Assembly (NCBI GenBank): GCA_021737405.1
Contig: JAIPEG010000023.1
Coordinates: 1 to 40,129, forward strand
Reading direction: 5' to 3'
Source: Bacteriovoracaceae bacterium
GTDB taxonomy: Bacteria; Bdellovibrionota; Bacteriovoracia; Bacteriovoracales; Bacteriovoracaceae
Length of the DNA: 40,129 bases
Made by a program: the position numbers and the translations under genes. The notes below the pieces were generated by a model that saw nothing but the letters and a program-made list of their open reading frames with translations, was not told the origin of the DNA and did not search any database. Position 1 is the stretch's first letter. Every line of letters begins with the position of its first letter. Shown here one piece after another: positions 24,384 through 32,777 of this stretch.

Positions 24384-25325
24384 CTAAATTAATTCTTTAT
24401 AACGATAAACCTTTTCTGGTTTATCCGTTTTTTGATTGTAGTAGCGAAAGTGAACATCGTAGCCAATATCAAGTTTATCTTGGACGTGGATGGTCTTCAA
24501 ATAAGTTTCACCAAAGTCGAACTCTGTAGAACAATTAAAGGTCATCACATCAAATGAAAATGGTCTTAGTATTTCTAAAATTTGATGAAGAAGCACTTGG
24601 CTCTTTTCACAAATCCTTAGGTTCGTTTCAAAGCTTATATAAGGACTTGTCTCCTGTGGTGTGACGTGAACAGTAAAATAATCTTCGCCACGAATACCAT
24701 TGAGAGAGTAACCATAGGGTTGAAAAACAAAGTCATCGAGTTCAAAGTTAGGTAAGAGGCGCTCAAATTGGAAAAAATTCCTTATCTCTTCCTTCGTCAG
24801 ATCTTCTCTTGTTAAAAAGGAGATCACTTCAGGGGCCATATCATACATTAATAATTCGCAAGTCCGATCACTAGCAATTGGTTCATAGGCACTTGTCGTA
24901 TGAAAAAGTTGGGTGTGATGGGAATGCATTTTACCTAGGCGAAGGGCTGCACCATCCATTAGATTACCAAGAATTTTCGCGTCTTGAATAAAATCACTTG
25001 TCTGAAGGTGGGAGCGGTATTCATTCTTTCTTTGAAAGAAAAGACAATCCACACTGTCCCTTCCAAAGGCTTCAATAAAAAACTCAGCAGATTTTATAAG
25101 CTTCGTTTGGCCACATGTAAGCATCAAAAGACGATCATCCCAAACAAAGAGGCTTGACTCACTTAAGAGAAATGCCACTTGCTTTTCATTTCTAACACTA
25201 GAGAGAATCGTCGCTTCACATTGCTCTACAAGCTCTTTCCAAAAGGATTCAGGTTTTTCGTATAAAGGCTGATGTTCTTTACTAACGATTATTTCTAACT
25301 TTTTCTCTGCACCTTCAAAAAACAC
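24384..25325 (-). CDS. Eukaryotic-type S-adenosylmethionine decarboxylase proenzyme
   Basis: 313 aa from GTG 25325, chosen because GAGAGG lies 7 nt upstream (a TTG two codons earlier is open but badly spaced). The protein aligns along its length with animal and yeast AdoMetDC rather than with bacterial SpeD: FFEGAEKKLE (human FFEGTEKLLE), LSESSLFVWD with the self-cleavage site E56-S57 that becomes the pyruvoyl group, LTCGQTKLIKSA with C71, PYGYSLNGIRGEDYFTVHV with S206 and H219, and TPQETSPYISFETNL. All catalytic and processing residues are present. It makes decarboxylated AdoMet for speE downstream. This is the full two-halves form. Transfer from a eukaryote or an old fused bacterial lineage are both possible. 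Confidence 0.92.
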   Translation of the reverse strand: MFFEGAEKKLEIIVSKEHQPLYEKPESFWKELVEQCEATILSSVRNEKQVAFLLSESSLFVWDDRLLMLTCGQTKLIKSAEFFIEAFGRDSVDCLFFQRKNEYRSHLQTSDFIQDAKILGNLMDGAALRLGKMHSHHTQLFHTTSAYEPIASDRTCELLMYDMAPEVISFLTREDLTKEEIRNFFQFERLLPNFELDDFVFQPYGYSLNGIRGEDYFTVHVTPQETSPYISFETNLRICEKSQVLLHQILEILRPFSFDVMTFNCSTEFDFGETYLKTIHVQDKLDIGYDVHFRYYNQKTDKPEKVYRYKELI

Positions 25326-25445
25326 GGGCAATCCTCTCTCAAAAAATGAGTTCGATAAGAGCTCTTTTGAAGCCTTGTTTTGATAATTGCCTAATGTAGT
25401 GAAAAAGCTCTACAAATTCATGACTTTTTGCAACATTATACCGTT

Positions 25446-25473
25446 TTTACAGGGTTTCAATCCTTAGTATAAG
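25446..25473 (+). promoter_or_regulatory. Candidate promoter of the GDPD gene
   Basis: TTTACA (25446-25451, five of six), a 16-nt spacer, TATAAG (25468-25473, five of six). It lies 38 nt before the ATG at 25511. The SD is AAGGGAAGG. Confidence 0.5.
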
Positions 25474-25510
25474 CTTCTTAGGAATTTTTACTTTTATAAG
25501 GGAAGGTCAA

Positions 25511-26203
25511 ATGAAGATTATGGGTCATCGTGGTGCTAGAAATGAGGCTCCAGAAAATACACTAAATGGTTTTCAGTTGGCCCTAGACCTCAAACTGCCC
25601 TCAGTAGAGCTCGACATTCACCTAAGCTCTGACCATGAATTGATGGTTATACACGACACATCTGTGGATAGGACTTGTGAAGGGACGGGCCTTGTCAGCG
25701 AGATGACCTCAATTGAGCTAAGAAAACTTGATGCTGGCGCTGGTACTCAAATCCCCTTCCTAAAAGAAGTCTGTGACTTACTATTGCCTAAGAATATTGA
25801 GATTCAAATTGAGATCAAGGATGGCAAGACACTAAATCCCCTTCATAAATACTTATCCGAATTGAGTTCTACAGAAAGAGAGCTACTCACAGTTATTAGT
25901 TTTAATCATCTTTGGTTAAAAAGCTTCAAGGAATCTAACTCCTTTATTAAAACGGCGGCGCTTCTCTATGGTCGACCACTAAATGCTCCAGAGATTGCAA
26001 AAGCGGCCAAAGCAAATGGCCTGAGCTTTAATATTGAATTTATTGATGAAGAGATTCGCTTCCAGACAAAGAAAGCAGGACTAAGCTTAACAGGCTGGAA
26101 TGCCAACAATGAATTAGACTTTAAGAAAATGGAGACATTAGGTCTCGACTACCTCGGAACAGACACTCCGACCCAAGCTATAGAGTGGGCACGTAAGGCT
26201 TAA
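25511..26203 (+). CDS. Glycerophosphodiester phosphodiesterase
   Basis: 230 aa, UgpQ-like, cytoplasmic (no signal peptide). Catalytic motif HRGARNEAPENTLNGF (the first His and Arg of the GDPD signature), then VELDIHLSSDHELMVIHD with the Glu, Asp and second His of the metal/acid-base site, VDRTCEGTG, and the metal/phosphate-contacting IQIEIKDGK. GLDYLGTDTP closes the barrel. It hydrolyses glycerophosphodiesters to glycerol-3-phosphate and an alcohol, fitting use of deacylated phospholipid products. The two alpha/beta lipases in this window would supply such products, but the link is only inference. Its 3' end overlaps the convergent gene by 26 nt. Confidence 0.93.
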   Translation: MKIMGHRGARNEAPENTLNGFQLALDLKLPSVELDIHLSSDHELMVIHDTSVDRTCEGTGLVSEMTSIELRKLDAGAGTQIPFLKEVCDLLLPKNIEIQIEIKDGKTLNPLHKYLSELSSTERELLTVISFNHLWLKSFKESNSFIKTAALLYGRPLNAPEIAKAAKANGLSFNIEFIDEEIRFQTKKAGLSLTGWNANNELDFKKMETLGLDYLGTDTPTQAIEWARKA

Positions 26204-26591
26204 GAGGCACAAGACCATTACAAGTGTATGTTTTTGAAGAAAAAATACTTCTCACTTTCTTTAGCTTAAGAGAGCGAAACCTTCTCCCCTGAATAGTACC
26301 AGAGACGAGGCGCTTTTCTTTTCCAGCAACATCGACGCTGTCTTTTATGAATTCAAAAGTATCGGGGCTAGAAAGTGTTTCTAGTTTATAAAAGGGAACA
26401 TAGTCATGGGCCGTTGGACCTCCAGACTTTATAATAGAAAGTTTCAATTGATCGTCTCCATACATTGAGACAATGACAGCACAATCACCAGAGCCAAGAT
26501 ATTCTCCAACCAACTCTTCAGGATCTAATCCAGCAAAAGTTAATGTTGAAAATAAAAGTGTTGTAGAAACAAATAATTCTCTTAAAAACAT
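26178..26591 (-). CDS. Small exported protein of unknown function
   Basis: 137 aa with a signal peptide (MFLRELFVSTTLLFSTLTFA, cut after Ala). SD GGAGG is about 4 nt upstream of the ATG. The mature part is about 117 residues and beta-rich (EYLGSGDCAVIVSMYGDDQL, RLVSGTIQGRRFRSLKLKK). It has two Cys far apart (GDCAV and YTCNG) that could form a disulphide. No family is recognised. The stop region overlaps the end of the GDPD gene by 26 nt. Confidence 0.6.
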   Translation of the reverse strand: MFLRELFVSTTLLFSTLTFAGLDPEELVGEYLGSGDCAVIVSMYGDDQLKLSIIKSGGPTAHDYVPFYKLETLSSPDTFEFIKDSVDVAGKEKRLVSGTIQGRRFRSLKLKKVRSIFSSKTYTCNGLVPLKPYVPTL

Positions 26592-26662
26592 ACTTCCTCC
26601 GAAGGACCAACTTATGGCCTAAATCAGGAGGAAGAGTCAGCAGATTGTAAAATTTCTAGGGA

Positions 26663-27922
26663 TTAATTATCTTCATCATAAACACATTTCAAGAGTTTAG
26701 AGAGGTTGCTCCCAGTTGAGTTTTGAAGAGGTCCAAAATGATTATAGGCCCATCCTGCATAAAAGTGAGGTGTAACACATCTATTAGACGAACCTTTAAA
26801 AGAACCTCCAGGCCGATTATCTGGATGGGTGTTTCGACTATTACTGGAATTCACCTGAACCGAGAAGGTTTGCAGGAGTTTATGAACCCCACAATAAGCG
26901 TTGAAGTGCTGCAGCGAAGAGCCTACCACGCGAATCATATCTGAGCGCCCACCATTTGAGAGTGAGCAGTTTGGATAATCACGATTCCACTGCTTAAAGC
27001 AAGGGTTGATATTACCACCGTAGCTTGGGGTAAATTGAAAAAGACCAATATTGAGCCTGCTCGCTTCACTTTGGGCAGGGTCATCATAAAATTTAACTCC
27101 CGCAGGTTTTCTATAACCCGAGGGTGCGTATTTTGAAGCTGTTCTTTCAGAAGAACTTGTATTGGCCGTGCTCAAACTCTCCGCATAGGCCAAGCAACCA
27201 AAGAATTGTCCCCATAATTGCTGAAGCTCTTCCTTACTTTGCTCTCGCCCTTCAAGATATTCTTGTCGTAAACGATTATGATCATCAGCAAATTTTTGTG
27301 CCAAGGCGATTGTTGTCGTTCCGGGAACTTTTTTAATAGTCGCTCCAAGTGAACTCTTGGTCACACGACAAAGTGGGTGACTAATAAGACTTACAGGGTA
27401 GTAATTAGAATCATTTGAACTCATGCCATAAAAGGAAGCTATTCCTTGAATTTGGACAACTTGGGGCCGAGATAATTCGGAAATAAAATAACCAATGGCA
27501 TCGGCAAATCGATTATTCTGATCAAGTTCAAGATGACAGGCATCTCCTCTTGAAAAGTCCTCTTGAGTTCTTCTAAGTGAGAGTTCATCGTTACGATTTA
27601 CTCTATCGACGAAATCAGCGATCTTATCAGCAACCGCCTGCCAAGTAGAAATAGGATCAGCTACTGGGGGCTCTGGTTCAGACACGGGAGGTTCTGCTGG
27701 AGTTGGCTCTGTTGGAGTAGGCTCCTCTCCTATTGGGTCATCCTCTACCGTGTCTCCTGGTACATCTCCAACATTCGGTGGATTGTCACCGTCTTGCGGC
27801 GAGTCACTAACCTCACACTTTTGGTCGGGGGTTTCTGAAGAGCATTCTTCAGGGGTACAGCCGGCAATTAGAAAGAGCAGGCCCACATAGGTCATCAAAA
27901 CGATTAGTTTTCTCATGAACAT
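26663..27922 (-). CDS. Lipoprotein with lysozyme/transglycosylase-like C-terminal domain
   Basis: 419 aa lipoprotein: the hydrophobic signal ends LIAGC (C22). A Pro/Glu-rich low-complexity linker follows at about 36-90 (GEEPTPTEPTPAEPPVSEPE). The folded part has FGCLAYAESLST (E248) and later LNIGLFQFTPSYGG (293-302), which looks like the catalytic Glu segment and the GLMQ-type motif of soluble lytic transglycosylases. Eight or more cysteines suggest disulphides. If so, it would cleave peptidoglycan glycan strands at an outer or periplasmic membrane face. This is a motif-level guess: spacing between the Glu and the Gln motif (about 45 residues) is longer than usual. It is on its own strand, opposite the tldD gene. 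Confidence 0.5.
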   Translation of the reverse strand: MFMRKLIVLMTYVGLLFLIAGCTPEECSSETPDQKCEVSDSPQDGDNPPNVGDVPGDTVEDDPIGEEPTPTEPTPAEPPVSEPEPPVADPISTWQAVADKIADFVDRVNRNDELSLRRTQEDFSRGDACHLELDQNNRFADAIGYFISELSRPQVVQIQGIASFYGMSSNDSNYYPVSLISHPLCRVTKSSLGATIKKVPGTTTIALAQKFADDHNRLRQEYLEGREQSKEELQQLWGQFFGCLAYAESLSTANTSSSERTASKYAPSGYRKPAGVKFYDDPAQSEASRLNIGLFQFTPSYGGNINPCFKQWNRDYPNCSLSNGGRSDMIRVVGSSLQHFNAYCGVHKLLQTFSVQVNSSNSRNTHPDNRPGGSFKGSSNRCVTPHFYAGWAYNHFGPLQNSTGSNLSKLLKCVYDEDN

Positions 27923-28071
27923 TGTATCGTCAGAGAGCCGAAAGCCTTTACTAGTAAGCCTTTTGAGACTTTTAAAGGTTGCTTTTGCCTAGTGCCAAGC
28001 GCCTAGCAATATTTTCTCAAGCACTCTAGGATGAGCTTATTTCGACAAAGAATTAAACCTAAGGAATTAGT

Positions 28072-29451
28072 ATGGATTTAACTTCATTGAAGGAGACTCT
28101 TAAAAAGTCTCAGTATTACAGTGAGTTAAGAAGTCAGACCAACCGCGCGCACGTCTTGGCCCTTCTTAACGGCGACCTCGTACAAAACCAAGAAAGTATG
28201 GATTCAGGACTTTCTTGTCGAACTTTTCATAATGGTGGTTGGGGTTTTGCGAGTTCTTCCCTGGCAGCAGCACAAACCGCAACAGACCTTTTGGCGAAGG
28301 CCGAGAGTAATGCTCTCTTTATGGCAAAGGCCTCTAAAGAAAACGGAATTACTAACCTTCCTGGTGGCATTCACTCTTTTCAGCGCCCTTATAAAGGAAA
28401 AGGTAGGCTAAGCACTAAGGAGCAAGTTGAATTTCTGCAAGAGCTCAATAAAATTGTTAATGAAAAATACCCTGATCTAAAATCAGTGCAACTAAGTATC
28501 GCTTCTCATGAGCTTGAAAAGACAATGGCGAATTCACTTGGTTCAGAAACTTATCATGTACTGCCTAGAACTTCTTTTTACATTCAATTTTCTTATGAAT
28601 TAGATGGAGAGGTTTCTTCACTTATGGACTTCTATGGTGACTTTGGAAGAACGGCAGACATTATCACAAGGCCCGAAGACTTTTTGGAGCGCCTAGAAAC
28701 TCAATATAAACAAGTTCGCGATAAGGCCCATGGCGTTCACGCGCAAGGTGGCGTTAAAGACGTCATCATCTCTCCAGAGGTAACAGGCGTTCTTGCGCAC
28801 GAGGCGATCGGCCATCCGGCAGAGGCTGACCTCGTCAAGGCCGGTTCAGTGGCAGGTAATTATATTGGCAAGAAAGTTGCGAGTGATCTCGTAACCATGG
28901 TTGATTATGCTCACAGCTATGAGGGTAAGGAGTTACCCGTTCCCGTTTATATTGACGATGAAGGTGTCGAGGCTGTTGATGCTCCCCTCATTGAAAATGG
29001 CATTTTCAAAGGCTTCATGAACAACCGAGAGCTCGCCGAACATTTTGGTCACACACCAACAGGAAATGCCCGCGCTTATGACTATTCTGATGAGCCTCTT
29101 ATTAGAATGAGAAATACCATTATTCACCCAGGAAAAAGTAAAATTGAAGACATGATAGGTGCGATTGATGACGGCTATTACTTCATTCAAAGATCAAATG
29201 GCCAGGCCGATCTAACGTCAGAATTTATGTTTGGTGTGACGATGGGCTACGAAATTAAAAAAGGAAAACTCGGTAAGGCCATAAAAGACACGACTATCTC
29301 TGGTGTGGCTTTTGAAATGCTTAAAACAGTAGATATGGTCAGTGATGAGTTTCATGTAGGAACAACGGGTTTTTGTGGAAAAAAACAGCGCATGATTGTC
29401 TCTCATGGTGGTCCATCTTTAAAATGTCGTGTCCATGTAGGAGGTAGATAG
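28072..29451 (+). CDS. tldD: TldD metalloprotease subunit
   Basis: 459 aa. The zinc motif HExxxH is H243-E244-A-I-G-H248 in VTGVLAHEAIGHPAEAD. The C-terminal Cys region TTGFCGKKQRM (after GVTMGYEIKKGK) carries the third ligand candidate. TldD and PmbA form a heterodimeric protease that, in other bacteria, degrades unfolded peptides, matures microcins and processes CcdA antitoxin. It is followed by pmbA with a 1-nt overlap (TAGTG), so both are made together. SD AAGGA is 6 nt before the ATG. Confidence 0.95.
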   Translation: MDLTSLKETLKKSQYYSELRSQTNRAHVLALLNGDLVQNQESMDSGLSCRTFHNGGWGFASSSLAAAQTATDLLAKAESNALFMAKASKENGITNLPGGIHSFQRPYKGKGRLSTKEQVEFLQELNKIVNEKYPDLKSVQLSIASHELEKTMANSLGSETYHVLPRTSFYIQFSYELDGEVSSLMDFYGDFGRTADIITRPEDFLERLETQYKQVRDKAHGVHAQGGVKDVIISPEVTGVLAHEAIGHPAEADLVKAGSVAGNYIGKKVASDLVTMVDYAHSYEGKELPVPVYIDDEGVEAVDAPLIENGIFKGFMNNRELAEHFGHTPTGNARAYDYSDEPLIRMRNTIIHPGKSKIEDMIGAIDDGYYFIQRSNGQADLTSEFMFGVTMGYEIKKGKLGKAIKDTTISGVAFEMLKTVDMVSDEFHVGTTGFCGKKQRMIVSHGGPSLKCRVHVGGR

Positions 29452-30737
29452 TGAATCTTTTAGAAGTATCCCAACAAGGATTAAAAGAACTTAAAATTAA
29501 TGGTGCAAAAGACGCGAGTGTCATCACAGGGTATACAAGTTTTGATGAACTCGTTTATGAAAATGATAAGTTCACTCTTTTAAGATCAGTCGATGAGTAC
29601 AGCACAAGTCTTACGGCCCTTATTGATGAGAAGAAAGGTGGATACTCAATCAACCAACTCTCTCCAGAGGAACTTAAAGACGCTGGTAAAAAGACACTTG
29701 AAATCGCCATGGCCGGAAAACCAGATTCCGCTTACGCTATAAGTGCAGGCCCTAAGAAAATGGAATTTAACCATGGACCAGAAGTGGCAGACAAAGAGGC
29801 CATGCTTAACATGATTCAGAAATTTGTTTCTGATTCACAAAAAGCCTTTCCTCTCATTGGACTTCGCTCTGTTACAGTAAAATTCACTCAAGGAAAAACG
29901 CACTTTCTAAACTCCAATGGAGTTGAAGCTAATGCAAGAAAGGGTTACTACACTTTTAGTGTTCTCTTTAATGCTCAAGAAGGAGAAAAGTCTTCTTCTA
30001 TGAACTATGACGGTCTAGACTTCACTGATTTCAATATAGACCTTTTAAGTGATGAAAGATTTGGAAGAACTTTTAAAGACACCATTGCCCATCTCAACGC
30101 TGAGAAACTAGGAAGAACCCTTACTGGTAAGGCCATCTTCATGCCTTCATGCTGGCAAGGGTTTATCTCCTATGCCCTTAGTCATCTAGGAACAGGAAGT
30201 CTTGTCTCAAAGACCAGTCGTCTTCAAGGTAAGATTGGTGAAAAGGTGGCAAGCCCACTCATGCATTTAGAGTCACGCCCGCAGGATCCTCTTTTTGCCA
30301 ACCCCAACTTCCTTACAGGAGATGGGATTGAAACAGAGAATCTAACAATTTTTGATAAAGGCGTATTAAAGACTTACCTTCTCGACCTTTATGGAAAAAA
30401 TAAACTCAATGAGGGAAAAGTCTCAAACTTTGCCACTCGTCTTTATATGCCAAAGGGCGATACGGCACTTGAAGAGATGATCTCAGGAATTGATGAAGGT
30501 ATTCTCATCGGTCGTTTCTCTGGTGGTTACCCCAACACAAATGGAGATTTTTCTGGAATTGCTAAGAATAGCTTTCTCATTAAAAATGGAAAAATAGATA
30601 AGGCCCTTAGTGAAACAATGATCTCAGGAAATTTATTTGAGGTTATGGAAAAAATCTATGCAACAAGTAAAGAGGTCTACGAAAATGGCACCTGCCATAT
30701 ACCTTATGTAGCATCTGATAATATTTCGATCAGCTAA
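29451..30737 (+). CDS. pmbA: PmbA/TldE subunit
   Basis: 428 aa. It is homologous to TldD along its length but lacks the HExxxH; where TldD has it, this protein has only a related helix. It starts with GTG sharing its first G with the tldD stop codon, a translationally coupled arrangement. The KSFLI-like end (GDFSGIAKNSFLIKNGKIDK) and MISGNLFEVMEKI are family segments. It acts as the non-catalytic partner of TldD. A strong terminator follows. Confidence 0.93.
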   Translation: MNLLEVSQQGLKELKINGAKDASVITGYTSFDELVYENDKFTLLRSVDEYSTSLTALIDEKKGGYSINQLSPEELKDAGKKTLEIAMAGKPDSAYAISAGPKKMEFNHGPEVADKEAMLNMIQKFVSDSQKAFPLIGLRSVTVKFTQGKTHFLNSNGVEANARKGYYTFSVLFNAQEGEKSSSMNYDGLDFTDFNIDLLSDERFGRTFKDTIAHLNAEKLGRTLTGKAIFMPSCWQGFISYALSHLGTGSLVSKTSRLQGKIGEKVASPLMHLESRPQDPLFANPNFLTGDGIETENLTIFDKGVLKTYLLDLYGKNKLNEGKVSNFATRLYMPKGDTALEEMISGIDEGILIGRFSGGYPNTNGDFSGIAKNSFLIKNGKIDKALSETMISGNLFEVMEKIYATSKEVYENGTCHIPYVASDNISIS

Positions 30738-30752
30738 GAAGTATTTCTTAAT

Positions 30753-30782
30753 GAGAGGGAGTCACGACTCCCTCTCTCTTTT
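30753..30782 (+). terminator. Rho-independent terminator of tldD-pmbA
   Basis: GAGAGGGAGT (30753-30762), loop CACG, ACTCCCTCTC (30767-30776): a perfect 10-bp stem followed by TCTTTT. It lies between the pmbA stop and the convergent kinase-like gene. Only the plus strand has a T-run, so it works mainly for pmbA. Confidence 0.88.
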
Positions 30783-30803
30783 AGCATTTCAAAAAAGCCA
30801 ACT

Positions 30804-31340
30804 CTAGAGATTCAGCTCTTCCAAACTGCCGATTTTTAAAAAGTTCTTATCTGGAAATTTTTCTCTCATATGCTCTTGAATCAAAACGCCATGACTTTCT
30901 CGAAACTTCATGGTTAGCCAAAAGAGTTGCGAATTCACTCTCTCTTTACAGTGAGGAGGACGAAAGGGAGCCTTGCCTGGGAATAGAAAGCTTTTGACTT
31001 GTCTAAAAAAACAAAGCCAAGGGGAAGGGTCTAAGAAGATGACAAGGTCAGCTGAGGGCCAGCGAATATCAAAGGTCATTCCAAAATTTCCCTCCATAAT
31101 CCACTCATCCCCTCTCACCAGTTCCTGACAGATGGAGCGAAAGTCTTCATGAGCAACGGGCTCCCAATTTGGTTGCCAAAAATATTGATCCAAACTAATG
31201 ATGGGTCTCTTTAGTTTTTCACCTAAATAGCGTGCAAGAGTTGATTTTCCAGAACCAGGAGCACCAAGAATAAGGATTCTTTTAGAGTTCTTTACAATGT
31301 TAGATGCGGACGCCAAATCCAAAGGTGGTCTGATACTCAC
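30804..31340 (-). CDS. P-loop kinase of adenylate-kinase/topology-modulation type
   Basis: 178 aa from GTG 31340, which has AAGGA 7 nt upstream; the frame is open to an ATG at 31394 but that overlaps the exported protein gene by 95 nt. The Walker A motif is GAPGSGKSTLARYL in RILILGAPGSGKST, near the N-terminus. Next comes IISLDQYFWQPNWEP (conserved Asp of small-molecule kinases), then EGNFG and VIFLDPS, the DNA/nucleotide-kinase-like pattern of FlaR-type topology modulation proteins. The substrate is unknown. It overlaps the upstream gene by 41 nt, so coupling is likely. Confidence 0.75.
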   Translation of the reverse strand: MSIRPPLDLASASNIVKNSKRILILGAPGSGKSTLARYLGEKLKRPIISLDQYFWQPNWEPVAHEDFRSICQELVRGDEWIMEGNFGMTFDIRWPSADLVIFLDPSPWLCFFRQVKSFLFPGKAPFRPPHCKERVNSQLFWLTMKFRESHGVLIQEHMREKFPDKNFLKIGSLEELNL

Positions 31341-31845
31341 GGTCACTTCCTTTAGGCTTTCCCGTGAAAATAACAGTGACTCCACCATTAGCAAAGAGAT
31401 TCCCTGCTAAATTTACCGAGAAACCTGTTCCCGCATAGGGCGATAAATTAACAGCAGGATTGAGTTTAGTCGTGACCCCCGCTTGAGTTCTTGTAACTTC
31501 AGAGCGACGTGCCTGTCCACCAGCGCGTAGGTACCATCTAAGAATCGCAAGATTAAAACTAGATCTTACCCCTAACTTTGCAGCATAAGACTCTTCTTCC
31601 TCTTTTAAGTCTTGCTCATAAAGCGTTTCACTATCACTCGCCCTTGTCACTTCTGCTTCAAGAGAGAACCCTGGAGGTCCAAATAAGGCCCGTGCTCCAA
31701 CCACTGTTCTTGTCTTTGTTTTAACGACTGGAGAGAGTTTTTGAATTCGCTCAAGCCCAACAATAGGCTGAACCTGAAGCCATTCGGCTTTTGTAATATT
31801 CGACAGGGATAAAAAGAAAATGAAGGATAAGATAAGTATTTTCAT
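31300..31845 (-). CDS. Exported beta-rich protein, possible outer-membrane protein
   Basis: 181 aa from ATG 31845; the frame extends 33 codons upstream without coding character, while this Met starts a clear signal peptide (MKILILSFIFFLSLSNITKA). The mature part alternates hydrophobic and polar residues: FSLEAEVTRASD, YAAKLGVRSSFNLAILRWYL, NLSPYAGTGFSVNLAGNLF and EYQTTFGFGVRI, consistent with beta strands of a small barrel. The end (VRI) is not the usual Phe, so outer-membrane insertion is only probable. Between a phosphatidyltransferase and a kinase on the same strand. Confidence 0.6.
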   Translation of the reverse strand: MKILILSFIFFLSLSNITKAEWLQVQPIVGLERIQKLSPVVKTKTRTVVGARALFGPPGFSLEAEVTRASDSETLYEQDLKEEEESYAAKLGVRSSFNLAILRWYLRAGGQARRSEVTRTQAGVTTKLNPAVNLSPYAGTGFSVNLAGNLFANGGVTVIFTGKPKGSDREYQTTFGFGVRI

Positions 31846-31900
31846 AACTTCATTTTGGCAAATCTTAAAGCCAGAAGAAAGGAGGGGGCAACATTCGCCC

Positions 31901-32476
31901 CTAATTACCGGTTGATTCGACCGTATAGTGATTATAAAGGCCATAAATAGTCAGAACCTCAAGTATGGCACTTAAGGGAATCAAAACATAAGGCAGAGCA
32001 ATCTCACTAAGGCCTTTAGATAAGGCCAGTGCTTCATCAGCAATACCTAAACTTAGACTATAAAAGAAGAAAACAATTAAAGTTAAGGCAGACCCTAATA
32101 TGATTCTTCTTTGAGGCTTTTCCCTAAAGTTAATGGAGAAATAGCGAGGAAGATACCACCTTACAATTGGAAGAGTTATTAACTGAGTAAAGGCCCTGAT
32201 CGCGACAAGGACACCATACCAGCGAGGAAAATCTCCTTTAAGCAGAAAGAAGATGACCAAAATAAGCTCAAATCCTTGATCACAAGCCCGATCAAGATTG
32301 CGCCCAAACTCACTTGTCGTCTTTAGTCTCTTGGCCACCTGCCCATCTAAGACGTCAGTAAGGATCGCGAGGACAATTCCAAGCAGAACGAGGAGATACT
32401 CCCCTTTTAAGTAAAAGAGTCCAGATATGAAAGCAATAACAATCCTAAGAAGGGAGATCCCATGGGCCAACATCAT
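31901..32476 (-). CDS. CDP-alcohol phosphatidyltransferase family protein
   Basis: About 191 aa from ATG 32476 (a second Met follows immediately). The frame is open 30 codons further, but that part runs through a hairpin terminator and is excluded. The catalytic signature is DVLDGQVAKRLKTTSEFGRN followed by LDRACDQ, with the aspartates of D-x2-DG-x2-A(R)-x8-G-x3-D-x3-D all present; the Arg is Lys here. Six or so hydrophobic helices match the family fold. Members (PgsA, PssA and others) join a CDP-diacylglycerol or CDP-alcohol to an acceptor; which one cannot be told here. Same direction as the exported barrel-like gene 55 nt downstream. Confidence 0.85.
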   Translation of the reverse strand: MMLAHGISLLRIVIAFISGLFYLKGEYLLVLLGIVLAILTDVLDGQVAKRLKTTSEFGRNLDRACDQGFELILVIFFLLKGDFPRWYGVLVAIRAFTQLITLPIVRWYLPRYFSINFREKPQRRIILGSALTLIVFFFYSLSLGIADEALALSKGLSEIALPYVLIPLSAILEVLTIYGLYNHYTVESTGN

Positions 32477-32496
32477 AGACTCATTATACCCTAGGC

Positions 32497-32530
32497 AAAA
32501 AAAAAGGCCCTCAGAAGAGGACCTTTTTTT
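32497..32530. terminator. Bidirectional hairpin terminator
   Basis: AAAAAAAGG, one mismatch, CCTC, loop AGAA, GAGG, mismatch, CCTTTTTTT (32499-32530). The outer stem is nine pairs and the inner four. A-run and T-run on the two sides make it usable in both directions. On the minus strand it would end transcripts that come from the repeat/small ORF region, just before the phosphatidyltransferase start. Confidence 0.85.
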
Positions 32531-32531
32531 C

Positions 32532-32570
32532 GGACAACGAAACAGGACAACAAGGACGGACAACAAATCT
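32532..32570. repeat. 13-nt tandem repeat, three copies
   Basis: GGACAAC recurs at 32532, 32545 and 32558, exactly 13 nt apart; the last six bases of each unit are degenerate. It lies directly next to the hairpin terminator. On the minus strand the motif reads GTTGTCC. Confidence 0.7.
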
Positions 32571-32601
32571 TAACGCTTAACTGGAATTTTAACTTTCGCA
32601 A

Positions 32602-32676
32602 CTAACTTCAACTTTCGCTTCAACATCTAACTTCAACACCCACTTTAACAACTAACTTCAACACCCGCTTTAACGT
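32602..32676. repeat. 25-nt tandem repeat, three copies, built from a 12/13-nt heptamer ladder
   Basis: Units 32602-32626, 32627-32651 and 32652-32676 each start CTAACTTCAAC; copies two and three differ at only a few positions, and copy one is more diverged. The heptamer CTTYAAC recurs at 32606, 32618, 32631, 32643, 32656 and 32668, so spacing alternates 12 and 13. On the minus strand it is GTTRAAG. 25 is not a multiple of three, so it does not encode a peptide repeat in one frame. Confidence 0.85.
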
Positions 32677-32777
32677 TTATCTAGTGCAGCTTCTAACTCA
32701 ATTCTGCGTTTCGCTCTGTTGAAACCATTATCTCTTACTTTGGTGATAATCCCTAGTAAAGGACTCGGAAAAAGCAA
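32670..32777 (-). CDS. Candidate 35-aa basic small protein
   Basis: Reading from TTG 32777 gives 35 residues starting MLFPSPLLGIITKVRDNG and continuing through RAKRRIELEAALDKR before TAA at 32670-32672. The C-terminal RAKRRIELEAALDKR looks like an authentic helix and recalls the RRR-EL-ALDDR stretch of DUF1127 small proteins, but that is weak. A promoter lies 37 nt upstream. The start is doubtful: an ATG 11 nt upstream with AAAGG at poor spacing is in another frame, so one missing base could have split a slightly longer gene. Not claimed with certainty. Confidence 0.35.
   Translation of the reverse strand: MLFPSPLLGIITKVRDNGFNRAKRRIELEAALDKR

Noticed and set aside
32602..32676. Tandem repeats considered as a CRISPR array
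   Set aside because: Units are contiguous without spacers and only 25 nt; no cas genes in the window.
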